A stretch of DNA of 64,000 bases from Massospora cicadina (GCA_022478985.1 JAKSZP010000193.1:1-64000); one strand, 5' to 3'. Positions 23,098-35,788 are shown, numbered from the stretch's first letter. The notes: generated by a model from the sequence alone, not told the origin. Numbers and translations are program-made.

Positions 23098-25867
23098 GGG
23101 ATGGTGCTGGATAGACTACTGTACAGAAGAGTCTGGGCTCCTGTGTGTTTTCTTTTATTTCCTATTTCTATTTCTTTTACTATCTTTTTTGTGGATTTGG
23201 TCCCATGGTCCTCCTACCTTGAATAAACACCCTTAGATTGACCCATCAGTGATTTCCAAAACCTAGCTGCCCTTCAGGTTGCTTGATATGACCTCAAACA
23301 AAACCAGAAAGGGGCGTTTATTGCAGGCTTGCCAATTGAGTAATAGAAATAACTACATTTGGTTTTGGTAACTAATAAAAAAGATAAGTTACGTTCAGTT
23401 AAACAAAATTAAATTAAACCTGTTTCAGGCCAATGTAAGCTTCTCCAGTTTAAGCACAAGTTACTGTATTCATTGAATAGTTTGTTGGTATAATAAAGGA
23501 ATGGGTTGTCATAGTATGAAGGCTATTGTCCTAGTTGAGCTCCTGACAACCAGATTGAGTATGTCTTCAATGCTAGACAGGTGATAATGCTCTTTCTTAT
23601 GATACTTGAAGGTACTTGAAATCTTTCAGACAAGGGAAATTCTATCTCCTCAACTCTTCTAGAGTTGGCAACTTCTGGGCCAAAGGAATTACTCCCTTCC
23701 TCTATTGACACAAGAGATCCTGAGAACTTGAAATTAATATATAGTCAAAGGAAAAACTTATTCAACTCTAATCCCAAGAGTGCAATATAAAAATATATAA
23801 TAGTCAAAATATTTATGATACTTATCAATTCTGCCTTATTGAATAAAAATAAGGAATTTATATAAGGAAATCTGATACCCAACTCTTCTATTGGAGCCCC
23901 AATAAGAATGGCAGATGTTGCCAATGAATTAACTTCAGGAGTTATCCAAAAATAATGATTATATATCTAGTTAGATTCCATTGCCAACTAGATCACAACC
24001 TCTTATGGGTGAGTATCTGAAGAATATGTCCCAACGCTAACATTCAACCCCAGCAATTTATTTTACTAAGTTAGCAACCTGATTAGGTATTAGATATTTT
24101 ATCTATCAAAAGCAGGTTTCATTGCCTACTAGGTTAAACCACAAGTTGTTGCCAAAAGTGTTGTCAATGGCCAGCAACTACTAATAAACCCTTAATTGAT
24201 TAGCAACGAGATTCAATTGATTTATACAAGACGATTAAATTATTAATCATTAAATCAAAAATTGAGCCGCTTGTGAATATTGTCAGGAATTTTCTCTGAT
24301 GGAACATCAGTAATCCAGTGGGATCAAATCCTAATGAATTAATTAATATCCTATAAGAAATCACAACCAACAATAGTTACCATATCATATGATACCTCCC
24401 AAATCCACTATGGTAAATCACCCACAGCGGATAAAGCAGATAATTATATTTAATTAAATTGGACTATGTAGGCATACTGAAATCCCAACAGCTAATGTTG
24501 TAAACTAGCAGTTAAGGGTAAGCTTTAGGGAGCCAACTTGGTCCAGATTTGCTTTTTAATTAAGGGTTGGCCTTGAGTTGCATGCTTGGCCAATGGAGGT
24601 AGGTGAGCCTTACAACTGTCCGTTGTAACCTGAAGTTTGGCTTAGCCCAAATAAGCTAGCCCAATTTTATCTTCTGCTTTTATTTTTTAACCTTTGACAG
24701 ATAGTTTCACAAGCCTTTATCAAAGGTTGGAGGTTTAAACCCTTCAGGCAAACTTCAATTAACGATTTTATAAGAGGGGTCTACTATTTATTATCCACCA
24801 CTTTCAAACCTTTGGCCGAAGATCTAATTCACTTTGAACTTTTCGGGTTATGCGCCTGTAGGTCAAAGGATGATGGATTTCATTCCCATGGAACCAAATT
24901 TCTGATGTTTCTAACGCTTTCATACAAGTTTTTCGTTGGCTTAAATTACTAAAATACCAAACTTCAATAAAAATCTTTTTATGCGATTAAAGTCGATGGC
25001 TCAATTTTCTAACCCTCTTTGCCATCCTTGCTTTATCGCATACCATCTCTGGCAGTATGCATTATAGAGTATAACAAGGGAGACCTTTATTTCACCTCAA
25101 CCTTATACCTTTGTGGTAATAAAAGTAACATCAATTTAAAGCTGCAATGATTACCGTTAAATACTCGACTGAGAAATTAAATTAATTCGTTAATTTAATT
25201 GTGTACATAAACTTAGCCGATTGCATAAATCATTAAGTTAAATATTAGGAGGTGCACAAAATGAGGGCCAACGCGCTATAACCTGAATTCAAAATGTGAG
25301 ACACTTAACCCGTGGCAATCAAATTTATCTATCATCCTTAATAGTTTAATCCTAAACTGTTCTGTTTCAACTAATACCAGTTCCAGAAAATTTAATTAAA
25401 CCTTAATAATCTGTGGCCATCGTGATTTGTAGGTTATTGAACCTTTATCTACCAACTCAATGGGTTGCCTAAACTGATACGGTTCAATTAGAGTGCTATT
25501 TAAAGTAATATTAAAAGTTGATCCGGAGAGACCAAGTAAAGCATCTTGTTTGTTGATCATGACCAAAACTCTTGTCTGCCAAATAGCCAGAAAAGTCTAA
25601 ACCCAAACTGTTTATAAATTTTTTAGCGGCTTGTTTTTAAGATAAAACATATCAGGGCATGAAAATAGAATTTTAAAAGTATACCTTAATTCATTTTAAT
25701 CAAAGCATATTCAACCAGAACTTAGAAGCCGGCTTACTTCAGCTAAATAAATTTTATACGCGACAATTATATTAAGTAATACACTTTATGTAAAAATATA
25801 GATAAATAACTCTGAAAAATGAGTGATAAAAGCTCATATAATAACACGAACAAAAAATATAAATATC
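23098..25867. other. AT-rich intergenic sequence, no gene recognised
   Basis: About 2.8 kb between element 2 and the CDC50-like gene. I see no convincing ORF; the minus ORF at 23523-23711 and the plus ORF 25819-26004 are short and without family resemblance (the latter is antisense to the last CDC50 exons). Stretches such as CCAACGCTAACATTC near 24032 recall LTR text of element 1 but are too short to call. The downstream region of CDC50 transcription falls here. Confidence 0.5.
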
Positions 25868-27194
25868 TCAGCTTCGACCTGGTTGCTGTTGGTTCCATGA
25901 AAGGTATGTGTGATCTCCCAGCTTTCTACCAATCGTTCAATAAAAAAGTCAAGAGTAAGTTACCTCGGTCTGAAAAAGTGTTGAGCAGTGAATACTACGC
26001 CTAGAAGCACGCTGAGAGCGCCCATAGATATGTAAAGGAAGCCCGGGAAGGAGTTCCTGCCTCCTAAATTCCCGACTGTAGATATCACAATAGATTTCCT
26101 ACCGCCATAAGCGGTGATATTGTAATCTAAGAAAAGGATGAGCAGTTTTAAAATAAGGTCTCAATACTCATTAAAATGGTAATCTCATACATCCCCTTAA
26201 TCAAGGGTTGGAATTCATTCTTCCCATAGAGCTTACGAAAATTTGGCAGCCCGGCCGTACGCAGCCACACATGAAAGTGCTCATCTTGGCTAAAATCGGG
26301 TGGCGGGGCTTGCTCAGAGTACTTGCCATCAAGGTACCGATCAGCCCAGAAGGGAGGAGGAAGAACTTCATCATAGGCATAGGGTGGCTTTTTGAACCGC
26401 TCTTTATCCGCCACAAGCCCAATGCCACTTTCAGAAAATTCATAAATAACTGAGTCTTCGGTTTTGTTAAGATGCGAGATAGTGTCTAGGTTCAACCGTC
26501 AAAAGCCATTCAAAGGGATTACCGTTGAAAATAGAATTGGCAATCAAACCGCAAGGATAGTACGGAATAAAAACGCCCTCAACGACCTTTCCTGCAAGCG
26601 GCCTACAACCTTCATTCAAAGCTCTTTGATCGACGATATCGCCACGAAGCTGGGGCCATGAAACGGACTTGACGTAAGAGCGGTGATTCTGATAGAAATT
26701 CGTGAGCTCGTAATAGAGATAAATGGGTGGAGAGATATCAACCGTAACTGGAAATTCTATATAACACAAAGGAGCCTGTTTTTTATTTGGGTTGTTTGGA
26801 ATAGCAACCATTTCACTTTTATACTTTGGCCCCTTAAACATAGGGTCGGTGCTGTTACTAGGAAGTGATGACTTGAACAGCTTCTCTATCGAATGAAAGG
26901 TATCATACTGATAGCAATCTGTGTAGTCGATGGAAATCTCCGAGATCTAAAAAGAATAAATAAAAACGTTTGCAATACCTGGTCGCTCAAGGCCAGAAAA
27001 ATGCCGCCGAGAGAGGTGCAAAAACTGCCCCAAGTATGAATAAGGTGGGGAGTACACTCTTGGGGGTAAGGATAGGTTGCCACGACTTTAAGCGTTGCTG
27101 TTTAAAAGCGGTGTCTAGAAATATTAGTAAGCTGTAAAATTAAATAAGGTTTATTACTTTCAGGCTTTCTGGATTTTCTTTCGGGTTCAGGCAT
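25868..27194 (-). CDS. CDC50: CDC50/LEM3-family protein (P4-ATPase flippase beta subunit), six exons with a 2-nt frameshift in exon 2
   Basis: CDC50 proteins pair with P4-ATPases and are needed for export and phospholipid flipping. Exons on the minus strand: 27194-27158, 27114-26979, 26946-26523, 26485-26168, 26126-25964 and 25925-25868. The five introns are 43, 32, 37, 41 and 38 nt, all GT...AG, and intron 1 has TTACTAAT as branch site. Joined, they give about 377 residues, the usual family size: a basic N-terminus ([20 protein letters not shown]), membrane segment 1 ([12 protein letters not shown]), [53 protein letters not shown], membrane segment 2 ([16 protein letters not shown]), and the C-terminal [11 protein letters not shown]. 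The summed exon length is two bases too long: GCACCTCTCTCGGCGG near 27010-27025 carries an extra pair where the family reads FAP-x-GG, giving a premature TGA. Either this allele is broken or the sequence has an error. It is the only host gene I see. Confidence 0.88.
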
Positions 27195-29530
27195 TTGAAA
27201 GTTTTAGCATTCATTAACCACGAAAAGCAGAAAGGCTTGTAAAAGGATTGACCTCCGCGCTACCATTTAAGTGCTCTGTTTTGAGCATGCTTGTAGATCC
27301 CAGTAAGGGGTACTTTAACTTCTGCTGTATGTTTTTGAGCGTGGAATTTGGGTTTGATTGGCTGCAGTCACAGAATAAATTCGGATTTTGATGGTCCCTC
27401 CCACTAGTCAGGCTAGCATGCGAGTTTGTAAGCCTTGAATGTAATTTGCTTATTCCGTTGTAAGAATGTAAACCTTCATTTAACCAAAAACTAATCTTCC
27501 GACCATTTTTGTAAGTTAAATCGCCTTACTGAAGCTAACTAAATAACGCTGTTTTATATTTTAGCACACTAGCTACAGTCTGCAGCTTTACTTACAGCAA
27601 TCAATCTATATCTTATAATCTTACTCTTAACATCTAAAATATTAATTAATTCTATACATGAGATAGCTTATATAATATAAAAGTAATTATATTATATTAT
27701 GTTCTTTAGATACCTCTATAGCATATATTTAATTTTATTTATTATATTAGATTTACAATGCATAGTATGAATTATTTGTCTTGTAGTTAGGGCATTTATA
27801 CCTATACTCACCATTCATACCCTTATAAAGAATTACTTTTTTAATTTATATATAGTCTTTTGAAGTTATATCTATAGACCCTATTTCTATCCCTTAAATA
27901 CATTGATTTATCAATTTTTAGGAGTAATACTTATATTCAAGGCACCCATGACCATAATTTTTTTCTTAATAAAATCTTGTGCTGGTTTATATTATTATTA
28001 GAGATTTTTCCTAACAGAGTTCTAAAACATATACCATTTTAAGACCTAACCTATAGTTATTAATAGTATTTTTTAGTACTAGATGTTATTAATAGTATTT
28101 ATTTGAGAAAAACTTAGCAACAAGCCTTCTACTATCTATCCCCTTTTTACTAATAGCTATATTAACAAGCTCAGTTTTAAGGGTAATAAAGTTGACATTT
28201 AAATCTTATAGACTTATAAACCCAATATCACTAGCCTTTACTTAAAGTAAAATAGTATATTTTAAAACTATACTTTATAAGTAAGGCCATATCATTTAAA
28301 AAAACACTTTATATAATCTTTACATAAGGTTAGTTTGATAAATATATATGCATCTTATAGTCATGGCTACTATTCCCCTATTCTCTGTATGCCCCTTTCA
28401 TAAGATTGTTCAAAGACTTTTTATAAGTGATAAATGCCTCTTATATAAAAGCTTTTATATTCTTATACAATTTTTCTAACATTTACTTAACATAGTGAAC
28501 TTTTAATAATATACCTTAATGTTATAACCTTGTAACTAAAACCCTTCTTATATTGGGACCATCTAGTACTAAAAAAAAACCCTTCTTATACCTAAATCTA
28601 AGGTTATAAATAGATACTGTAATAAATTTACTATAATTGCAGCAAAATCTCATAAAGCTATAAACTCATTACCTACCCTTAGCTTTTATAGTTGGTATGT
28701 TATCAAAATAAGTATCACACAGATCATTCCATAATACCCGGGAGTAAGCGCCCCAAATAGTCAAGCAAGATGTCTATATCCTTGTCTCAAAAATTATCTC
28801 TCAAGTCTATGTATGGTCTTTCAAATGTTATAGATAATAAAAGGATAGTAGCCTTGCCTGCCAGATTAGATCTGAAAAAGATTTACAGCTTGTGAGTTAA
28901 TTTAGTAGAAGGAGGATGTCTAAGTATCATATTATGGTAAAATAGCATATTTTTTACACTCCAAAATGTCCAGATTTACAACCCAAGATCAAATTAAATG
29001 CAAAGGTTTTAGAGCTTAGATTTAAAATTTGGATCCTAAATGACCAAACTTATTGGAGCCCTCTAATAACTTGTATATTATATTAATTACCCCCATTTTT
29101 TAACTATATTAGCCATTATACTAAACAGGTCCTAATCCCAAATTACATTAAATTCTACTTATAATATACTAAATTTCATTATGGAAAAAGTGTGTCGCAA
29201 CAGATAGGTTACCACCATGGATTGGTCCTCATATGACAAATATTAAAACCCAAAATTGAGCCTTTGCTGTTTCTGTGAAGTCTGCATTTTGCCATATTTC
29301 AATTTCTTATCCTAAAGTTCTCCAATAACCTAAAAATCTTGGCACCAGTTCCTTCACTTCTTTGAATTATTTTTATAAAGTTTTAACTTATCAAAGATAT
29401 TGTGAAAGGATAAAGAATCTTTTGAAAGCCACGTTTTATTAGCTTTACTCTTACCTCATTGTGAATTAGCTCCTTGTATCCTCATCTCCTAACCTGCTGA
29501 GGCTTAGTTTTCCAGGTATTATTCTTGAAA
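27195..29530. other. Very AT-rich region upstream of CDC50, no gene recognised
   Basis: The first few hundred bases must hold the CDC50 promoter; no clear box was chosen. From about 27600 to 29200 the sequence is strongly enriched in TATA/CTATAG-type text and nearly devoid of CpG, with no open frames of coding character. It looks like heavily decayed repeat DNA, but no family could be named. Confidence 0.5.
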
Positions 29531-29535
29531 AGTGC

Positions 29536-29850
29536 TTAAATACTGTTTATTCCCTTTCTTTTAGCCTTATAGTTCTTAAACAATATTTTACAGCTATACT
29601 GGTTCAGGATCTTTTTATTACTAAATATAGTTACCATCCACCTCTGGGTGATCTCATTTCTATTAATTGGGTTATATGAGCGTACTAGATGCCTCCTCTC
29701 AAACTTAAAGTTCAAAATAGCAAGCATTTCCTGATGCCACCTCTCTACATATTGCACACTTGCTATATCAACTCTTACAAATGATGTTTTACTGGACCAA
29801 AGATAATTGAGGATGCACCTTCCTTGAGATTTCCAGAGATAAGGATTGTC
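29536..29850 (-). pseudogene. Small unrecognised ORF remnant
   Basis: A minus-strand frame is open over about 105 codons, from roughly 29850 to the stop at 29536. It includes RCILNYLWSSKTSFVRVDI, then VERWHQEMLAILNFKFERRH and QRWMVTIFSNKKILNQYSC. In this AT-rich setting an open frame of this length with many Trp, Arg and His is unlikely by chance. I do not recognise the family; a transposase or integrase tail is possible. No start codon is implied beyond the internal ATG at 29757. Confidence 0.3.
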
Positions 29851-29869
29851 ATGATTCTGAAATGACTGG

Positions 29870-30148
29870 ATGATAAGCCCTAAGTTGTTTTGGTGGAATG
29901 GGATAGATTGACCAAACTGAGTAGTAAAAAATAGTGATGAAGATCACCTTAACATAAGGTAATAGAGCAATATTAAGCCTCAAACAAATATTTAGTGGAT
30001 TACCTCCAAATTAGGTGATAAGGTGACATCAAATTATGACAAATAATAGTAGATTGCCTTGAACTAAGGTGATTGTGAATTTAGTAATTAGTAGACTCTT
30101 CCAGAACCAATGAAAATATGGCAGAGCCAAATAGTCTAAGCTGATAGG
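29870..30148 (+). repeat. Presumed left part of the 5' LTR of element 7
   Basis: Element 3 is bounded by the duplication ATAGG (30144-30148 and 38401-38405), so the sequence before 30144 and after 38405 was once continuous. The right side runs into a PBS at 38681, so the left side should be LTR sequence of element 7. The outer LTR end was not identified. The segment holds three related short palindromes (29943-30073). Confidence 0.4.
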
Positions 30149-30824
30149 TGTGACAGATTGAGGTCAGCTGGATCCGCACATTGACCTCATAAATATCAGT
30201 TCAAATTTATGCACAAATTTTGAGGTCAGATTTCAGAAGTCAGACCAATCATGAGAACCACTTGTAACAGAAGTTGTAGGTAAGAATTTGGGGATTTGCG
30301 AGTGAGGATTGATCCAGCATATTGAATGCCCATTACATCAAATCCTCCAAGTTTTCATTATGTGGGACTTTAGATTTGCATGTGCAAAAGTGTGGTTATA
30401 GCTTGAGAGTTTAATTTAGAGTTTAATATTAAACTCACAAGAAATGCTTTAAAAACAAGAAAATGACAACCGCAAATACAGTTTCATTTTCTCAATCAAT
30501 TAAACACAATAAAAGTTTAAGTTTTCTTGCTTTAAAAATGAAGTTTATTTATATAAGAAATTTGTTCAAGAATAACCTGAACCATGAGCTCTGCAAGTGA
30601 GCTAGGCCAGGCTTTGGCCTTGTTTGTGGCACTATCATGGGGACAGGCCTTACTGCTTGCTTGCAGAATCACTGGGACTCTAGTCCAAAAATTCATTGGA
30701 AATTCAGGAAATGGCGCATGGGCAAGAGGGTGGTTCTCCATGGGACTATTAGTCATGTGGTCGGTGACATGGCTGGTGCTGCCCAACTCATTTGTCATGT
30801 ATTGGCAAGAACCTGTGCGTTACA
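30149..30824 (+). repeat. Element 3 5' LTR
   Basis: It matches 35036-35641 and then 38324-38400. AATAAA at 30508-30513 follows the self-primer site at 30480, so the predicted R region starts near 30480. The ends are TGTGACAG...GTTACA; the start is uncertain by a few bases because the two copies differ there. Confidence 0.88.
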
Positions 30825-30836
30825 TAAAATGAAACT
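30825..30836 (+). promoter_or_regulatory. Putative self-priming PBS of element 3
   Basis: TAAAATGAAACT directly abuts the LTR end and lacks the TGG expected for tRNA priming. Its first 11 paired bases match the complement of AGTTTCATTTT (30480-30490), which lies shortly upstream of AATAAA in the LTR. Tf1 of fission yeast primes with the first 11 nt of its own RNA; here the same geometry is seen. The transcription start is inferred. Confidence 0.65.
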
Positions 30837-30839
30837 CAA

Positions 30840-31930
30840 ATACCTTTCTTTCTGTCTTTTGGGGGCCCTGGAAAGAAGTGATGGTTACCAATGGAGAGGA
30901 ATGGAACTGACATCTCTTGACTGTGGTTATGGTAGGATTTTCGTTGGAATTTTTGCTATGCAAAGTAGGACAATTATGGAGGGCAACAACTCAGCAAACC
31001 ATAGTGGTCCAGATGAAGCCAAAGACAACTACCAGATGTGTGGCATTATCCATGGAGGTATTAGATAAACTTCACCAGGTAATGGCATGGGGGCAGTTTC
31101 AGGCATGGTTGGTGCAGGCAATGGGGGGAATCTCCTCTTGCACTCCAACTTGCCCAGGTGGTGGATGCATTACCTCTGGAATTGGCAGGATGGTTCCAGG
31201 AACTCATCAAGGAACAGGAAAGTTTGCTAAATTTCATGGAGGAGTGTGTGGAGATGATTGACTGGGTGGCATGTCCGGATGAAGCAAAAGATGAGGCCTG
31301 GTCAGCATTACCATCAGTCAGCCAGGGACATAGCTCTGTAGAGGAGTATGTGCGGGTCTCCCATCTGTTGGCAAAAGTGGCACAGGTTATGGATTCCCAG
31401 TCCTCACGAATGTTCTACCAGGGTTGCATCCAGATTTGCTGGTGGCTTTGGCAGCAACAAAGGTCCAAGCAACTCTGGGGGAGAAAGTGGTTTTAAAATT
31501 CAAGTCAAAAAACAATTAGCACTGGCACAGGACCAGCGGGAGGAATCAATGTCACCTGGGAAGGGACAATCCCCAGTAAGTGGTCGTTCCAGTCAAGGGG
31601 TGGCACCCATCCCCAAGAAACGTGGGAAATGTTCAAAGGGAAGGGCGCCAAGGGAATATGTCAAAGTTTCCAGCAGCCAATTTGCAAGTGAAAGACTCAT
31701 CCAAAAATAAATCGCCTTCTTTGCTTTATTATCGACTGTTTATCCCCATAGAGCTGCATATGGATGGGGGAATGGAAAGGGAGATGGCGCTTATAGATAC
31801 TGGGGTGAAAGAGAATTACGTTGAACTGGCATTGGCGGAGCGTTTGAAGCTGCAGGTGCAGGAAGGACTGGTGGTGGTTTTGCCAATGCCTCATGGAGGG
31901 TGCCATCATGGCGCATATGCCCTTCAGTGA
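30840..31930 (+). pseudogene. Element 3 gag and protease, broken
   Basis: Plus-strand pieces in alternating frames. A gag-like helical region reads ELAGWFQELIKEQESLLNFM and VEEYVRVSHLLAKVAQVMDS (31158-31496). No CCHC knuckle is visible; instead a basic, Ser/Gly/Pro-rich stretch (PIPKKRGKCSKGRAPREYVK) follows near 31600-31670. The protease reads REMALIDTGVKENYVELALA near 31780-31835, with the catalytic DTG kept. At least three frame changes are present. Confidence 0.65.
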
Positions 31931-32229
31931 ATGTGCAGCAGGCCCCATTTGGGTTTTGGACACAGTTTTGTGAATCGAGAACCTGACCCACCCAGTAGTG
32001 TTTGGGATGCGCTGGTGTCATCAGTTCAGACCCCGGATCGATTACCTGCCAGTACCATTACCCTGTACCCCAGGAGTTGCCCACCAATGAAGTGGAGTCT
32101 GGTAGTGGGAAACCAGAAGTTAGATGAGCCTCAAACCCTGGGGGCCATGCAGGAAGAGGTCTTACCTGCAGAATACCAAGATTTTGTGGGGATCTTTGGT
32201 ACAAAGAAAAATTAGCCGTTTTCCCCCTC

Positions 32230-35032
32230 TGGGCCATTCACATTCTCTTTCCAGTTTAAGGAAGTGTCCAAACTTCCTCGTGGTTGTCCAGTCTATCCAT
32301 TGAATGAATGAGCCAAAGCTGCATTGGAGGACCACATGAGTTCGATGTTGAGCAAAGGTTTGATCAAGCCATAAAAATTGGCTGTGGTATCTCTGGTGTT
32401 GCTAGTACCCAAGGCGAGTGGAGAATTATGGCCATGTGTGGATTATTGGAGGTTAAATGAGGTCACAGAACTGGACCCTTACCCAATGCCGCTAATGGAG
32501 GATATCTTGCCAATGGTCACAGAATGCAACGTTTTCACCAAGCTAGATTTAGCAGATGCTTTCAACCAGGTACCTGTGAGGCTAGAGCACCAAAGATACA
32601 TGGCGTTTAAGTGCCGCCTTGGGATGTTCCAATACTGAGTCATGCCATTTGGGCTGCGAAATGCCCCAGCAGTATTTCAACAAATGATCGACCAGTACTC
32701 TATCAGTAGATTGGATGGTGTTGTATCACTTATATGGATGACATCCTGGTGTTCTCACGTTCCAAGGAGGCTCATGTACAGGATGTGAGGGAGGTCCTAA
32801 AGGCGTTGGCTGAGGCAGGATTATGGCTGAAACCTAAGAAATGTGAGTTTAACTGGGATTTAGTCAGGTTCCTAGGAAATGTGATATTTGGGAAAGGCCT
32901 AGGGGTATGCCCTGATAAGATCCAGGTAGTGCACGCATGTAAGGCTCCAACCAATCATACAGGGGTGAGAAGTTTTCTGGGGATGGTAAATTTCCTCAGG
33001 CGGTTCAATAATCTATCAGAATTAGCCTTGTCACTTATGTGACTGATGCAGAAGGTACCATTTGTATGAGGGGAAGAAGAGGAGCGGGCATTCAACCTTC
33101 TGAAAGAGAAGCTCATTTCAGCGCCAGTCCTTGCCCATCTAGATCCAGGAAAACCTTACATGGTGAAAACAGATGCCTCAAATTTTGCATTGGGAGAAGT
33201 ACTCCTACAGAAGGGGGAAGATGGGTTGGAGCACCCAGTGTGTTATTTCAGTCAGAAAATGATCCCTGCAGAAATGAATTACCTGATATAAGACAAGGAG
33301 CTACTGGTGTTTTTGCGGCGCTCAGGATTGGCAGCACAACTTGTTGTATGCCGGTCACCCCTTCATAGTATGCACAGTCTATAGGGAACTGGAATATTAC
33401 TGAGAGCCCAGGAAAATAAATCAGCGCCAAGCCCATTGTCACGTGGAGCTGACTCATTATGTTTTCCATGTGGAATACCATCCAGGAGCCATTAACACCA
33501 TAGCTGATTGGTTGAGCCAGAATGTGGGGCTAGCATATGGGAAGGCTGAGGAGGAGAAGTACAACACAGCAACCATGCTCCGGGGAGACTAATTTGCCAT
33601 AATGGTGAGTGAGGAGGATGAACTGGAAAGGGAGATCTGAAGAAAGCAAAGGAGGTCTTCATTTGGGTGACAGTTATGGGCAGAAACAGCAGCGGGCCAG
33701 CGGCACAGCCTGCATTGTACATATGGAAGGAAAAATGGAATAATATGTCATGACTCATGGATATGGGTTCCAAACCTATTACTGCAATGGGAAGTGCTGC
33801 AGGCATTGCATGTCCACCTGCTGGTGGGACATCCGGGGGTCACAAAGGTGCTCAACTTGGTGCGCCAGAAGTATTCCTGGGCCGGACTACAAAAAGATAT
33901 AAAATATGTGGCGGAGTGCTTGATTTGCGCGCACTCAAAGCCCTATCAAAAGCAACCTGCAGGTAAGTTAGTCCCACTCCAGATTCCAAATCAGCCATGG
34001 AGGTCAGTCAGCGTGGATTTCATTTACAGGGTTACCTAAGATCCAGGGGAAGGATGTGATATTGATTGTTGTCAATTGGTTAACGAAATATGCCGAGTTT
34101 TTCCCATGTACCTCAAAATTCTCAGCCAAGGACACCGCAAGGGTTTTTATCAATGAGATATTTGCCCATCATGGCCTACCAGCAGATATCATTTCAGATT
34201 GTGGTCCCCAATTTGCATTGATATTCTGGTCTAGCCTGCTCAGTAATTTAAAAATTTGCCCATGTAGGGCCTTGGCATACCATCCCCAGTCTGATGGGCA
34301 AACTGAAAGGGTAAACCAAATACTGGAGCAATACCTCTGATGCTATGTCTCCAACCGGCAGAACAATTGGGTTACATGGATTTGACTCTATCAGTTTGCT
34401 TACAATAACCACCACCAATCATCAACTGGAATGTCACCATTCTTCACTAATCATGGATCAAATCCGGCGTTGGATGGGGGATCAAACAGAAGAGTATTCC
34501 AGGGGGCTGATGAATTATCCCAAAGAATGGATGAGATTGGAAGGAAATTTTGAACCAACCTGGAGCATGCCACAGCGCAGCAAAAATGATATGCGGATTG
34601 ATGAAGAGTGCCAGACCCATCTTTTGCTCCCGGGGATTGGGTATTGGTGGCAGCAAAGAATTATGCAGTACTGGTAAAGAGCCGGAAATTCGGACCAAAG
34701 TTCTTAGGCCCATATAGGGTAATCCGGGTTGTTAACAAGGTAGCATTTGAATTGGACCTCCCAGAAGGGTCAAAAGCCCATCCAGTTATCCATGGGTCTC
34801 AGCTTTGAGGATTCTGAGGGCAAGGACCAGAGTGGCCTGGGCTGCTGAACCCACGAGATGAGAACAACCAGGAATATGAGGTCAAGCAGATCCTGAAGGA
34901 GCATCAGGTCAGGGGTCATCAACAATTTCTGGTAAAATGGAAGGGATACCTGGTGGAGGAAGTTACCTGGCAAAAACCTGATGAGTGTGCACACTGCCCT
35001 GAGAAGATCCAGGAGTTTTTGGATTCACAAGG
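32230..35032 (+). pseudogene. Element 3 pol: RT, RNase H, integrase, chromodomain
   Basis: RT pieces: CVDYWRLNEVTELDPYPMPL and KLDLADAFNQVPV (32378-32638), VMPFGLRNAPAVFQQMI near 32640-32690, then YMDDILVFSRSKEAH near 32730-32775, so the catalytic pair is intact. RNase H: VKTDASNFALGEVLLQKGED near 33160-33225. The integrase finger reads HLLVGHPG...CLICAHSK (33794-33945). The core has VDFIYRV and NWLTKYAEFFP, then IISDCGPQF near 34190-34215 and SDGQTERVNQILEQYL near 34290-34337 with the catalytic Glu. A C-terminal FGPKFLGPYRVI is near 34690. A chromodomain (QFLVKWKGYLVEEVTWQKPD) lies near 34920-34985. About ten stops or frameshifts, several in TGA form, disable it. Confidence 0.85.
34870..35025 (+). 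other. Chromodomain of element 3
   Basis: EYEVKQILKEH followed by FLVKWKGYLVEEVTWQKP keeps the chromodomain pattern and closes the integrase reading region just before the right LTR. The ORF then runs into the LTR. Confidence 0.8.
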
Positions 35033-35035
35033 GGG

Positions 35036-35641
35036 TGATATGATGGAATGGGGTCAGCCAGATCCGCACATCAACCTCATAAATATCAGTTCAAATTTAT
35101 GCACAAATTTTGAGGTCAGATTTCAGAAGTCATACCAATCATGAGAACCACTTGTAACAGAAGTTGTAGGTAAGAATTTAGGGAATTGCGAGCGAGGATT
35201 GATCCAACATATTGAACGCCCAGTATCTCAAATCCTTCAAGTTTTCATTATGTGGGACTTTAGATTTGCACGTGCAAAAGTGTGGCTATCACTCAAGAGC
35301 TTAATTTAGAGTTTAATATTAAACTCATAAGAAATGTTATAATAATGAGAAAATGGAAACTGCAAATACAGTTTCATTTTCTCAATCAATTAAACACAAT
35401 AAAAGTTTAAGTTTGCTTGCTTAAAAAAAGAAGTTTATTTATATAAAAAATTTGTTCAAGAATAACCTGAACCATGAGCTCCACAAGTGAGCTAGGCCAG
35501 TCTTTGGCCTCCTTTGTGGCACTATCATGGGGACAGGCTTTACTGCTCGCTTGCAGCATCACCAGGACTCTAGTCTGTGAATGTATTGGAAATTCAGGGA
35601 ATGGTGCACGGGCGAGAGGGTGGTACTCTGTGGGACTATTA
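35036..35641 (+). repeat. Element 3 3' LTR, left part
   Basis: It aligns with 30149-30763 of the left LTR and stops at GGGACTATTA (35632-35641). In the intact LTR the next bases are GTCATG, found here only at 38329. Confidence 0.88.
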
Positions 35642-35788
35642 TCTCACGGATTCAGCTAACAAGAACTAGACTGGGCTCCCAGTCAGGGTGCGTGAGCACC
35701 CAGTGGAGGCCCCAGAATGCCAGAGGCATAGCAGTCCAGGTGACTAATAGAAGTGGGGATCTATGGGAGATGTGAGGAAAGCAAACTT

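Noticed and set aside
17735..23105. 5-bp target duplication for element 2
   Set aside because: TGATA before the left LTR does not match GGGAT after the right LTR; the upstream tail fragment gives a better explanation.
25819..26004. Plus-strand ORF of 61 codons
   Set aside because: Antisense to the last exons and intron 5 of the CDC50-like gene.
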